A stretch of 64,000 nucleotides of DNA from positions 372,001 to 436,000 of the forward strand of contig NZ_CP033324.1 in assembly GCF_003710085.1 (NCBI RefSeq), given 5' to 3'. This stretch comes from Nocardioides pantholopis. GTDB lineage: Bacteria; Actinomycetota; Actinomycetes; Propionibacteriales; Nocardioidaceae. A program made the position numbers and the translations under genes. Below the pieces are notes generated by a model. The model was given only the letters and a program-made list of their open reading frames with translations. It did no database searches and had not been told where the DNA came from. Shown here piece by piece: positions 32,627 to 40,474 of the stretch. How positions within the stretch are numbered: the stretch's first letter is position 1; each line of letters starts with the position of its first letter.

Positions 32627-34216
32627 ATGGGTGAGCCGGAGCGAGGTTCCGCTGTCCGCGACGTGGCCGAGCTGGTGGCGACCGCCGCCGAGGCGGCACC
32701 GGACCGCCTCGCGCTCGTCGAGGCCTCCGGACGCAGCCTGACCTGGGCCCAGCTCGAGGACGAGGTGGGCCGGGTGGCGACCGGCCTCGGCGCCGCGGGG
32801 ATCGTCGCCGGCTTCCGGGTGCTGGTGGTGCTGGGCAACCGGCTCGAGTTCGTCACGACGTACCTGGGGGCGCTGCGGGCCCAGGCGGTCGCGGTGCCGG
32901 TCAACCCCGGGTCGACCCCCGAGGAGCTGACCGCGATGCTCGCCGACAGCGGCGCCCGGGTGGTGGTCGCCGGGGCCGACACCGTCGGCGCCGTGCGCGC
33001 TGCACTCACGGGCCTCACCGGGCTCACCGGGGGCCGCGAGGCCGTGCCCCCGCGGGTCGTGGTCGTCGGCGCCCCGCCGCTCCCCGGCGAGCAGGCCTAC
33101 GACGACCTGCGCGCCGAGCCGGCGCGCCCGGTGCCGCCGCTCCAGGACCCCGAGAAGCTGGCCTGCCTGCTCTACACCGCGGGGACTTCCGGCCGGCCCC
33201 GGGCGGCGATGCTGACCCACCGCGCGCTGCTCGCGAACGTCGAGCAGGTCGCCGCGGTCGAGCCGCCGCTGATGCACGGCGACGACGTGGTCCTCGGCGT
33301 GCTGCCGCTGTTCCACGTCTACGGCCTCAACGCGGTGCTCGGCGGCGTGCTGCGGCACCGGGCGAAGCTGGTCCTCGTCGACCGGTTCGACCCCGAGGGG
33401 ACCCTCGATGTCATCGACGACGAGGCGTGCAGCGTGCTGCCCGTGGCGCCTCCGGTCTTCGCCCGTTGGCGCGACGCCGAGCACCTGGCCGAGCGGCTCG
33501 GGCCGGTGCGGCTGGTGCTCTCCGGCTCGGCGCCGCTCTCGGCCGAGGCGGTCCAGGAGTTCGTGGGCCGCACCGGGGTCCTGGTCCACCAGGGGTACGG
33601 GCTCACCGAGGCGGCGCCGGTGGTCACCAGCACGCTGCGCAGCGCGCACCCGGCGCCGGGCTCGCTCGGCGCAGCGCTGCCCGGCATCGAGCTGCGCCTG
33701 GTCGACGACGCCGGCCGGCCGCTCGACGGCGGTGACCCCGGCGAGATCCAGGTCCGCGGGCCCAACCTGTTCAGCGGCTACTGGCCCGACGGCGCGGACG
33801 CGCCCGACGCCGCCGGCTGGTGGTCGACCGGGGACGTCGGCTACCTCGACGCCCAGGGCGACCTGGTCCTCGTCGACCGGCTCCGGGACCTGGTGAGCGT
33901 CTCCGGGTTCAACGTCTACCCCGCCGAGGTCGAGGACGTCGTCGGCGAGGTGGAGGGGGTCCGGGCCGCGGCCGTGATCGGCGTGCCCGACGAGCACACG
34001 GGGGAGGCGGTGGTGGTCTACGTCGTGGCGCCCGACGCGGACCCCGCGGAGGTCACGGACGCCGTCCACCGGCACGCCGGCGCCCGGCTGGCGCGGTTCA
34101 AGCGGCCGACCCGGGTGGAGGTCGTGGCCGAGCTCCCGATGACCCGCGTCGGCACCGTGCACCGGGCGGGGCTGCGCGGCGTCGAGCGGCGGCGGACCCT
34201 GGGCCTCGTGGACTGA
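32627..34216 (+). CDS. Acyl-CoA-synthetase-like AMP-binding protein lacking the A10 lysine
   Basis: 529 residues, ANL superfamily. The phosphate loop is YTAGTSGRPRAAMLTH, with Arg where Lys is usual (TSGTTGKPK). Other motifs are intact: VLPLFHVYGLNAV, VLSGSAPLS, HQGYGLTEAAPVV, WWSTGDVGYLDAQGDLVLVDRLRDLVSVSGFNVYPAEVE. In the C-terminal A10 motif the catalytic Lys is replaced by Thr510 (PMTRVGTVHR instead of ..GKxxR). The protein may bind acyl substrates or CoA yet be a weak or altered adenylating enzyme. ATG 32627 follows GGAAGGAT. It lies next to a glutaredoxin-like gene. Confidence 0.85.
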   Translation: MGEPERGSAVRDVAELVATAAEAAPDRLALVEASGRSLTWAQLEDEVGRVATGLGAAGIVAGFRVLVVLGNRLEFVTTYLGALRAQAVAVPVNPGSTPEELTAMLADSGARVVVAGADTVGAVRAALTGLTGLTGGREAVPPRVVVVGAPPLPGEQAYDDLRAEPARPVPPLQDPEKLACLLYTAGTSGRPRAAMLTHRALLANVEQVAAVEPPLMHGDDVVLGVLPLFHVYGLNAVLGGVLRHRAKLVLVDRFDPEGTLDVIDDEACSVLPVAPPVFARWRDAEHLAERLGPVRLVLSGSAPLSAEAVQEFVGRTGVLVHQGYGLTEAAPVVTSTLRSAHPAPGSLGAALPGIELRLVDDAGRPLDGGDPGEIQVRGPNLFSGYWPDGADAPDAAGWWSTGDVGYLDAQGDLVLVDRLRDLVSVSGFNVYPAEVEDVVGEVEGVRAAAVIGVPDEHTGEAVVVYVVAPDADPAEVTDAVHRHAGARLARFKRPTRVEVVAELPMTRVGTVHRAGLRGVERRRTLGLVD

Positions 34217-34228
34217 CCGGGGCAGTGC

Positions 34229-34234
34229 TGGAAT
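34229..34234 (+). promoter_or_regulatory. -10 box of the glutaredoxin-like gene
   Basis: TGGAAT, then seven bases, then ATG 34242. The alternative ATG at 34233 lies in this box. Confidence 0.45.
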
Positions 34235-34241
34235 GGGGGCC

Positions 34242-34484
34242 ATGAGCGAGCCCCGGGTGACCCTGTACGCGAAGCCGGGCTGCCACCTGTGCGAGGACGC
34301 CCGCGCGGTGATCGAGCGGGTGTGCGCGGAGCTGGGGGAGTCCTACGTCGAGGTCTCGATCCTCGACGACCCGGCACTGCTGCAGCGGTTCGCCGAGGAG
34401 ATCCCGGTCACGTTCGTCGACGGTCGCCAGCACGACTTCTGGCGGGTCAGCGAGGACCGGCTGCGCGCCGCGCTGACCGGCTGA
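34242..34484 (+). CDS. Glutaredoxin-like protein (Rv0508-like)
   Basis: 80 residues, thioredoxin fold. VTLYAKPGCHLCEDARAVIERV carries the CxxC active site (CHLC) and IPVTFVDGRQHDFWRVSEDRLRAAL the cis-Pro strand (IPVTF). It is of the DUF836/glutaredoxin-like group that lacks the full glutathione site, so it may work with mycothiol or thioredoxin reductase. It lies before rex and hemA as Rv0508 lies before hemA. Confidence 0.88.
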   Translation: MSEPRVTLYAKPGCHLCEDARAVIERVCAELGESYVEVSILDDPALLQRFAEEIPVTFVDGRQHDFWRVSEDRLRAALTG

Positions 34485-34577
34485 GGCCCCGCCAGGCCGG
34501 GCCGCGCCGGGTCGACCCCGCCGCGCGTGGGTCATCTCACATGTGCTAGCCCGCGGGGCGAGAACGGGTCCGCTCGG

Positions 34578-34597
34578 TTTGTTCTCACGTTCACAAA
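34578..34597. promoter_or_regulatory. Rex operator in front of rex
   Basis: TTTGTTCTCACGTTCACAAA: the right half TTCACAA is a perfect match to the Rex site TTGTGAA-N4-TTCACAA; the left half keeps TTGT plus one further match. It covers the -35 box, so binding would block transcription. Confidence 0.7.
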
Positions 34598-34607
34598 CTC
34601 CTACAGT
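34579..34607 (+). promoter_or_regulatory. Promoter of the rex-hemACD operon
   Basis: TTGTTC (34579-34584), a 17-base spacer and TACAGT (34602-34607). Transcription would start near 34614, leaving a leader of about 70 bases. Confidence 0.6.
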
Positions 34608-34683
34608 GATCGAGCCGTCGGACGACTCCGGGTCGGGCCGGCCCCCTCCGCGGCGAGCGTCAGTGGCAGTGGAGAGAAGACAC

Positions 34684-35361
34684 GTGAGCGCACGGACACC
34701 CAGCGAGAGCGCCCGGGAGATTCCCGAGGCCACCGTCGCTCGACTGCCGATCTATCTGCGGGCCCTCTCCTCCCTCACCGAGGCCGGCACCACCACCTGC
34801 TCCAGCGAGGACCTGGCCGCGGCGGCGGGCGTCAACAGCGCCAAGCTGCGCAAGGACCTCTCCTACCTCGGCAGCTACGGCACCCGCGGCGTCGGGTACG
34901 ACGTGGAGTACCTGCGCTACCAGATCGCCCGCGAGATCGGCGTGACCCAGGACTGGCCGGTCGTCATCGTCGGCATCGGCAACCTCGGGCACGCGCTGGC
35001 CAACTACTCCGGCGTGCGCAGCCGCGGCTTCCAGGTGGTCGCGCTGCTCGACGCCGACCCCGCTCGGCACGGCGAGGTCGTGGCGGGGGTCGCCGTGCGG
35101 CCCTTCGACGACCTCGAGCAGATCGTGCGCGAGCAGCGGGTCGCGATCGGCGTGGTCGCCACGCCCGCCGTCGCCGCCCAGGCCGTCGCCGACCGGATGG
35201 TCGCCGCCGGCATCGGCAGCATCCTGAACTTCGCACCGACCGTGCTGGCGGTGCCGGCCGGGGTCGACGTCCGCAAGGTCGACCTGTCCATCGAGCTGCA
35301 GATCCTCGCCTACCACGAGCAGCGCAAGGCTCACGGCGAGACCGAAGGAGCGTCCGCGTGA
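34684..35361 (+). CDS. rex: Redox-sensing transcriptional repressor Rex
   Basis: 225 residues. The winged-helix DNA-binding domain (about 1-80) has LPIYLRALSSL, SSEDLAAAAGVNSAKLRKDLSYLGSYGTRGVGYDV. The Rossmann domain has VVIVGIGNLGHALANY with the NAD(H) glycine motif and VALLDADPARHG, and a C-terminal swapped helix ends in LSIELQILAYHEQR. Rex leaves DNA when the NADH/NAD+ ratio rises. GTG 34684 is preceded by GGAGAGAAG. It overlaps hemA (GTGA), the arrangement known from Streptomyces. Its own promoter contains a Rex site. Confidence 0.97.
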   Translation: MSARTPSESAREIPEATVARLPIYLRALSSLTEAGTTTCSSEDLAAAAGVNSAKLRKDLSYLGSYGTRGVGYDVEYLRYQIAREIGVTQDWPVVIVGIGNLGHALANYSGVRSRGFQVVALLDADPARHGEVVAGVAVRPFDDLEQIVREQRVAIGVVATPAVAAQAVADRMVAAGIGSILNFAPTVLAVPAGVDVRKVDLSIELQILAYHEQRKAHGETEGASA

Positions 35362-36644
35362 GCGTCCTGGTCGTGGGCATCTCCCACAACACCGCCCCGG
35401 TGGCACTCCTCGAGCGCCTCGCCCTCGACCCCGAGGGCGTGCACAAGCTGGTCCTCGACGTGAGCAGCAGCTCCCACGTCACCGAGGCCGTGGCGATCGC
35501 CACCTGCAACCGCCTCGAGGTGTACGCCGAGGTGGAGCGCTTCCACGGCTCGGTCGAGGAGCTCTCCGCCCACCTGGTCGAGAAGGCCGGCGGCGAGCCC
35601 GAGCTGTTCGTCCCCCACCTCTACGTCCGCTACGACGACGCCGCGGTCTCCCACCTGTTCCAGGTGGCCGCGGGGCTGGACTCGATGGCCGTCGGCGAGG
35701 CGCAGATCCTGGGCCAGACCCGCAACGCGCTGCGCACCGGCCAGGAGCTCGGCACCGTCGGCTCGACCCTGAACGTGCTGTTCCAGCAGGCGCTGCGGGT
35801 CGGCAAGCGGGCCCGCGCCGAGACCGGCATCGACCGGGTCGCGCCCTCGCTGGTCTCCGCGGCGCTCGACCAGGCGCTGCACGGCGGCGGCCTCGCCGGC
35901 CGGCGGGTCCTCGTGGTCGGCGCCGGCGCCATGGCCGGGCTCGCGACCGCGACCGCCGTACGCCGTGGTGCCACCGACGTCGTGATCGCCAACCGCACCC
36001 CGGAGCGCGCCGAGCGCCTCGCCGCCGAGTACGGCGGCACCCCGGTCGCGCTGGCCGACCTGCCCGCCGCCCTCGCCGAGGCCGACGTCGTGCTGGCCTG
36101 CGCCGGCGCGCGCGGCACGCTGGTGACCGCGGCGATGGTGCGCGAGGCCACCGCGGGCGGGCGGCCGCTGGCGCTGGTCGACCTGGCGCTGCCCCACGAC
36201 ATCGATCCCGAGGTCCGCGACCTGCCCGGTGTGACACTGGTCGGCCTGGCCGACCTCGCGACCGCCCTGCGCGGCACCGAGGCCGCCGACGAGGTCGACG
36301 AGGTGCGGCGCATCGTGGGCCAGGAGGTGGCCGCGTTCCTCGCCGCCCGGCGCCAGGCCAGCGTCACGCCGACAGTGGTGGCCCTGCGGACGATGGCGAC
36401 GACAGTGGTCGACACCGAGATGGAGCGGCTGGCCAACCGGCTGCCCGACCTCGACGAGGAGACCCGCGCCGAGGTGCTGCAGACCGTGCGGCGGGTCGCC
36501 GACAAGCTGCTGCACGAGCCCACCGTGCGGGTCAAGGAGCTCTCCAACACCGCGGGCGTCGTCTCCTACGCCGAGGCGCTGGCCGACCTGTTCGCGCTCG
36601 ACCCCGGCGCGGTCAGCGCCGTCACCCGTCCGGAGGGCCTGTGA
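35358..36644 (+). CDS. hemA: Glutamyl-tRNA reductase HemA
   Basis: 428 residues. It reduces Glu-tRNA(Glu) to glutamate-1-semialdehyde, the committed step of C5-pathway tetrapyrrole synthesis. LVVGISHNTAPVALLERLAL is the N-terminus, and IATCNRLEVYAEV holds the catalytic Cys. SMAVGEAQILGQTRNAL binds tRNA/substrate, and VLVVGAGAMAGLATATAVRRGATDVVIANRT is the NADPH domain. The dimerisation helix is at the C-terminus. HemL, its partner enzyme, is encoded 5 kb downstream. GTGA overlap with rex puts it under Rex control. Confidence 0.98.
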   Translation: MSVLVVGISHNTAPVALLERLALDPEGVHKLVLDVSSSSHVTEAVAIATCNRLEVYAEVERFHGSVEELSAHLVEKAGGEPELFVPHLYVRYDDAAVSHLFQVAAGLDSMAVGEAQILGQTRNALRTGQELGTVGSTLNVLFQQALRVGKRARAETGIDRVAPSLVSAALDQALHGGGLAGRRVLVVGAGAMAGLATATAVRRGATDVVIANRTPERAERLAAEYGGTPVALADLPAALAEADVVLACAGARGTLVTAAMVREATAGGRPLALVDLALPHDIDPEVRDLPGVTLVGLADLATALRGTEAADEVDEVRRIVGQEVAAFLAARRQASVTPTVVALRTMATTVVDTEMERLANRLPDLDEETRAEVLQTVRRVADKLLHEPTVRVKELSNTAGVVSYAEALADLFALDPGAVSAVTRPEGL

Positions 36645-37642
36645 TGACCACGGTGACCACCGCCCGCCCGGTCCGGGTCGGGACCCGGGCCTCGCTGCTG
36701 GCCACTACCCAGTCCGGGCACGTCGCGGAGCTGATCCGCGCGCGGCTGGGCCGCGAGGTCGAGCTGGTCCAGGTCACGACCGACGGCGACCGGACCCAGG
36801 CCGCCGGCACCCCGCTCGCGGCCGCCGGCGGCACCGGCGTCTTCGTCGCCGCGCTGCGCGAGGCGCTGCTGGCCGGCGACGTCGACGTGGCTGTGCACTC
36901 GCTCAAGGACCTGCCCACCTACCCGACCGAGGGCGTCACGCTGGTGGCGGTGCCACCGCGGGAGGACCCCCGCGACGTCGTCGTCGCCCGCGACGGGCTC
37001 ACCCTCGCCGAGCTGCCGCCCGGCTCCCGGGTCGGCACCGGCTCCCCGCGGCGCGAGGCGCAGCTGCGCGCCCTCGGGCTGGGCCTGGACATCGCCGGCG
37101 TGCGCGGCAACGTCGACACCCGGATCGGCAAGGTCCGCTCCGGGGAGTACGACGCCGTCGTGCTGGCCCGCGCGGGACTGGCCCGGATCGGTCGCCTCGA
37201 GGAGATCACCGAGGTGCTCGACCCGCTGCAGATGCTCTCCGCCCCCGGGCAGGGCGCCCTGGGCGTGGAGTGCCGCAGCGACGACCCGCTGCGGGCGTCC
37301 CTGGCCGACCTCGACGACCCGCCCACCCGGGCCGCCGTCGAGGCGGAGCGGGCGGTGCTGGCCACCCTCGAGGGTGGCTGCGCGGCGCCGATCGGCGCCC
37401 TGGCCGAGGTGGTCGAGGGCGAGGACGGCGAAGAGCTGTGGGTGCGAGCCGTGGCGCTCTCACCCGATGGGGCCCTCTCGGTGCGCAAGTCCGCCACCGG
37501 GTCCCCCCAGGACGCCGCCGGGCTAGGAACCCGGCTTGCGAGCGAGATGCTCGCCGACGGTGCTGGTGAGCTGGACGAGGTCCGGCCGCCGACGCGAGAC
37601 GAACCAGAAGACCGAGAGTCAGACAGGGTGCAGAAGGCATGA
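36644..37642 (+). CDS. hemC: Porphobilinogen deaminase (hydroxymethylbilane synthase) HemC
   Basis: 332 residues. It polymerises four porphobilinogens into hydroxymethylbilane. VRVGTRASLLATTQSGHVAE, VHSLKDLPT, GTGSPRREAQLRAL, VRGNVDTRIGKV and MLSAPGQGALGVECR are characteristic. The dipyrromethane cofactor Cys is in LEGGCAAPIGAL. ATG 36644 lies seven bases after GGAGG; a GTG three bases earlier is possible. The last 20 residues are charged and unusual. Its stop overlaps the hemD start. Confidence 0.97.
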   Translation: MTTVTTARPVRVGTRASLLATTQSGHVAELIRARLGREVELVQVTTDGDRTQAAGTPLAAAGGTGVFVAALREALLAGDVDVAVHSLKDLPTYPTEGVTLVAVPPREDPRDVVVARDGLTLAELPPGSRVGTGSPRREAQLRALGLGLDIAGVRGNVDTRIGKVRSGEYDAVVLARAGLARIGRLEEITEVLDPLQMLSAPGQGALGVECRSDDPLRASLADLDDPPTRAAVEAERAVLATLEGGCAAPIGALAEVVEGEDGEELWVRAVALSPDGALSVRKSATGSPQDAAGLGTRLASEMLADGAGELDEVRPPTRDEPEDRESDRVQKA

Positions 37643-39306
37643 CGCGAGGCAAGATCACCACCACCGAGGCAACCGGGCGCGGCTGGGTGTCGTTCGTCGG
37701 AAGCGGACCGGGCGACCCCGACCTCCTGACGGTGCGCGCCGTCGACCTGCTGCGGCAGGCCGAGGTCGTCGTGACCGAGGCGCCCGAGCACGCACCGATG
37801 GTGCGCACGCTGCTGGGGCTGCCGGAGCCGGCCGCCGAGGACGAGACACCGGCCGAGGCGCCGGTCGGCCCGATCCTGGTCGACGGCGGCTTCGGCGAGG
37901 ACGGCCAGCCGCTGACCCACGCGGCGCGGGCGAAGGTCGTGGTCAAGCAGGCCAAGAAGGGCCTGCGGGTGGTCCGGCTGATGACCGGCGACCCGTTCGT
38001 CTACGCCTCCGGCCCCGAGGAGGCGCAGGCCTGCGTCAAGGCCGGCCTCGGGTTCGAGATCGTGCCGGGGGTCACCTCGGTGAGCGCGGTCCCGGCGTAC
38101 GCCGGCATCCCGCTGACCACCAAGGACCACCGCGAGGTCGCCGTCGTCACCTGTGACGGCAGCATCGACTGGAGCCAGTACGCCGACCGCCGCACCCTGG
38201 TGCTGCTCTCGGCCGTCGGCCAGATCGCGGACATCAGCAAGGCGCTGCTCGACGCCGGTCGCCGGCCCAGCACGCCGGTCGCGATGACCCGGGTGGGGAC
38301 CACCACCACCCAGGAGACCGTGACCTCGACGCTGGAGAACATCGCGGCCGACGCCCGCGCGGCCCGGATGGCGCCGCCGGCGGTCACCGTCGTGGGCGAC
38401 GTGGTCGACCTGCGCTCGACCCTGTCGTGGTTCGAGACCAAGGCCCTGTTCGGCTGGCGGGTCCTGGTGCCGCGCACCAAGGACCAGGCCGGCCCGCTCA
38501 CCGCGCGGCTGCGCGGGTACGGTGCGGTGCCCGAGGAGGTGCCGACGATCTCCGTGGAGCCGCCGCGCAACCCCCAGCAGATGGACAAGGCCATCCGGGG
38601 CCTGGTCGAGGGCCGCTACGAGTGGATCGCCTTCACCTCGGTCAACGCGGTCAAGGCCGTCCGCGAGAAGTTCGAGGAGTACGGGCTCGACGCCCGTGCC
38701 TTCTCCGGGCTGAAGATCGCGGCGGTCGGCGACAAGACCGCCCAGGCGATCGCGGCCTGGGGCCTGCGCGCGGACCTGATGCCCTCCGGCGAGCAGTCGG
38801 CGGCCGGGCTGCTGGCCGACTGGCCCGAGTACGACGACGTGCTGGACCCGATCAACCGGGTCTTCCTGCCGCGCGCCGACATCGCGACCGAGAACCTCGT
38901 CGCGGGCCTGATCGACCTGGGCTGGGAGTGCGACGACGTCACGGCGTACCGGACGGTGCGGGCCACCCCGCCGCCGGCGCCGACCCGGGACGCGATCAAG
39001 ACCGGCAAGTTCGACGCTGTCGTGTTCACGTCGTCCTCGACCGTGCGCAACCTGGTCGGCATCGCCGGCAAGCCGCACCCGTCGACGATCATCGCGGTGA
39101 TCGGGCCGGCCACGGCGAAGACCGCCGAGGAGCACGGCCTGCGGGTCGACGTGCTGGCCCCCAACCCGGACGTCGAGGAGCTCGCCGACGCCCTCGCGGA
39201 CTTCGGCGCCGCCCGCCGCGCCGCGCTGGTCGAGGCCGACCAGCCGGTCACCAAGCCGTCGGACCGCAAGCCCAGCGCGCGCTCCCGCAAGGTCCGCGCC
39301 GAGTAG
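37639..39306 (+). CDS. hemD: Fused uroporphyrinogen-III C-methyltransferase / uroporphyrinogen-III synthase
   Basis: 555 residues, two enzymes in one chain. Residues about 10-255 form a SAM-dependent tetrapyrrole methylase (VSFVGSGPGDPDLLTVRAVDLL, VVRLMTGDPFVYASGPEEA, VPGVTSVSAVPAYAGIPLT). Residues about 265-530 form the HemD synthase (VLVPRTKDQAGPLTARLRGYG, WIAFTSVNAVKAVREKF, IAAVGDKTAQAI, FTSSSTVRNLVGI). It closes hydroxymethylbilane to uroporphyrinogen III and can methylate it towards siroheme or B12. Such fusions are typical of actinobacteria (Rv0511). It ends with a basic tail. Confidence 0.96.
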   Translation: MTRGKITTTEATGRGWVSFVGSGPGDPDLLTVRAVDLLRQAEVVVTEAPEHAPMVRTLLGLPEPAAEDETPAEAPVGPILVDGGFGEDGQPLTHAARAKVVVKQAKKGLRVVRLMTGDPFVYASGPEEAQACVKAGLGFEIVPGVTSVSAVPAYAGIPLTTKDHREVAVVTCDGSIDWSQYADRRTLVLLSAVGQIADISKALLDAGRRPSTPVAMTRVGTTTTQETVTSTLENIAADARAARMAPPAVTVVGDVVDLRSTLSWFETKALFGWRVLVPRTKDQAGPLTARLRGYGAVPEEVPTISVEPPRNPQQMDKAIRGLVEGRYEWIAFTSVNAVKAVREKFEEYGLDARAFSGLKIAAVGDKTAQAIAAWGLRADLMPSGEQSAAGLLADWPEYDDVLDPINRVFLPRADIATENLVAGLIDLGWECDDVTAYRTVRATPPPAPTRDAIKTGKFDAVVFTSSSTVRNLVGIAGKPHPSTIIAVIGPATAKTAEEHGLRVDVLAPNPDVEELADALADFGAARRAALVEADQPVTKPSDRKPSARSRKVRAE

Positions 39307-39313
39307 CAACCAC

Positions 39314-39352
39314 GGTGGTCGAGCCGCGAGCGCGAGCGAGCGTGTCGAGACC
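39314..39352. repeat. REP-like palindromic element
   Basis: The 39 bases from GGTGGTCGAG to GTCGAGACC form an imperfect palindrome with a GCGAGCGCGAGCGAGC core. The general pattern (GGTCTCGAC...GCTCGC...GTCGACC) resembles REP-type intergenic elements abundant in several high-GC actinobacteria (from memory). Confidence 0.6.
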
Positions 39353-39358
39353 CAGAGC

Positions 39359-39389
39359 GAGACCCCGCGTCGTACCGGCGCGGGGTCTC
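39359..39389 (+). terminator. Hairpin after hemD
   Basis: GAGACCCCGCG (39359-39369) and CGCGGGGTCTC (39379-39389) pair perfectly around a nine-base loop, ending the rex-hemACD operon before hemB. Confidence 0.75.
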
Positions 39390-39426
39390 TGCGCGTCCGC
39401 AACCGGCGGCGAGAGAGGATCGGCCC

Positions 39427-40422
39427 ATGGAGAGCAACGCCCCCGTCCCCGGTCCCACGGTGCGCCCGCGCCGGCTGCGCACCACCCCGGCCCTGCGCCG
39501 GATGGTGGCCGAGACCTCGCTCGAGGCGCGCCAGCTGGTGCTCCCGGTCTTCGTGCGCGAGGGCATCGACGAGCCGGTCGCGATCTCCTCGATGCCCGGC
39601 GTGGTCCAGCACACCCGCTCCAGCCTGCTGGCGGCGGTGACCGAGGCCGCGGAGCTCGGGCTCGGCGGGGTGATGCTCTTCGGCATCCCCGCCCAGAAGG
39701 ACGCCGTCGGCTCCGGCGCGACCGACCCGGCCGGGATCCTCAACCTCGCGATCACCGACGTGGTCGCCGAGGTCGGCGACGCGCTCACGGTGATGAGCGA
39801 CCTGTGCCTCGACGAGTTCACCGACCACGGCCACTGCGGGCTGCTCACCCCGGACGGGCGGGTCGACAACGACCGCACCCTCGCGGTGTACGCCGAGATG
39901 GCGCAGGTCCAGGCCGACGCCGGCGTCGACATGGTCGGCCCCAGCGGCATGATGGACGGCCAGGTGGCGGTGATCCGCGCGGCGCTCGACCGGGCCGACC
40001 ACACCGACGTCTCGATCCTGGCGTACTCCGCGAAGTACGCCTCGGCGTTCTACGGGCCGTTCCGGGAGGCCGTGGACTCCGCGCTCCAGGGCGACCGGCG
40101 CACCTACCAGCAGGACGGGGCCAACGCCGTCGAGGGCGTGCGCGAGGCCCTGCTCGACGTCGCCGAGGGCGCCGACCTGGTGATGGTGAAGCCGGCGCTG
40201 GCCTACCTCGACGTGCTACGCCGGGTCCGCGACGCCGTCGACGTGCCGGTGGCGGCGTACAACATCTCGGGGGAGTACGCGATGGTCGAGGCGGCCGCCG
40301 CGAACGGCTGGATCGACCGGGAGCCGGCCATCCTCGAGACCCTCACCTCGATCCGGCGGGCCGGTGCCGACGTGGTGCTGACCTACTGGGCCACCGAGGC
40401 GGCCCGCCTGCTCGCGCGCTGA
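39427..40422 (+). CDS. hemB: Delta-aminolevulinic acid dehydratase (porphobilinogen synthase) HemB
   Basis: 331 residues. It condenses two 5-aminolevulinates to porphobilinogen. The Schiff-base lysines are in [19 protein letters not shown] and [12 protein letters not shown]. The metal segment reads [17 protein letters not shown]: the cysteines of zinc enzymes (DxCxCx..) are partly replaced by Asp, so a magnesium-type, zinc-independent enzyme is expected. AGAGAGGA precedes the ATG. It stands alone behind the hemD terminator and a REP-like element. Confidence 0.97.
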   Translation: MESNAPVPGPTVRPRRLRTTPALRRMVAETSLEARQLVLPVFVREGIDEPVAISSMPGVVQHTRSSLLAAVTEAAELGLGGVMLFGIPAQKDAVGSGATDPAGILNLAITDVVAEVGDALTVMSDLCLDEFTDHGHCGLLTPDGRVDNDRTLAVYAEMAQVQADAGVDMVGPSGMMDGQVAVIRAALDRADHTDVSILAYSAKYASAFYGPFREAVDSALQGDRRTYQQDGANAVEGVREALLDVAEGADLVMVKPALAYLDVLRRVRDAVDVPVAAYNISGEYAMVEAAAANGWIDREPAILETLTSIRRAGADVVLTYWATEAARLLAR

Positions 40423-40452
40423 GCCACGGGTCGGCCGGGGGCCGGTCGGGCC

Positions 40453-40474
40453 CGGGTCAGGGCCGGGTCAGGGC
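40453..40474. repeat. Tandem 11-bp duplication at the transglycosylase stop
   Basis: CGGGTCAGGGC occurs at 40453-40463 and again at 40464-40474. Each copy holds a minus-strand TGA; the right one is the actual stop (40468-40470). Confidence 0.65.

Noticed and set aside
39314..39352. The REP-like element as an attachment site or insertion sequence end
   Set aside because: No partner repeat or transposase in the window; it is a single palindromic unit beside a terminator.
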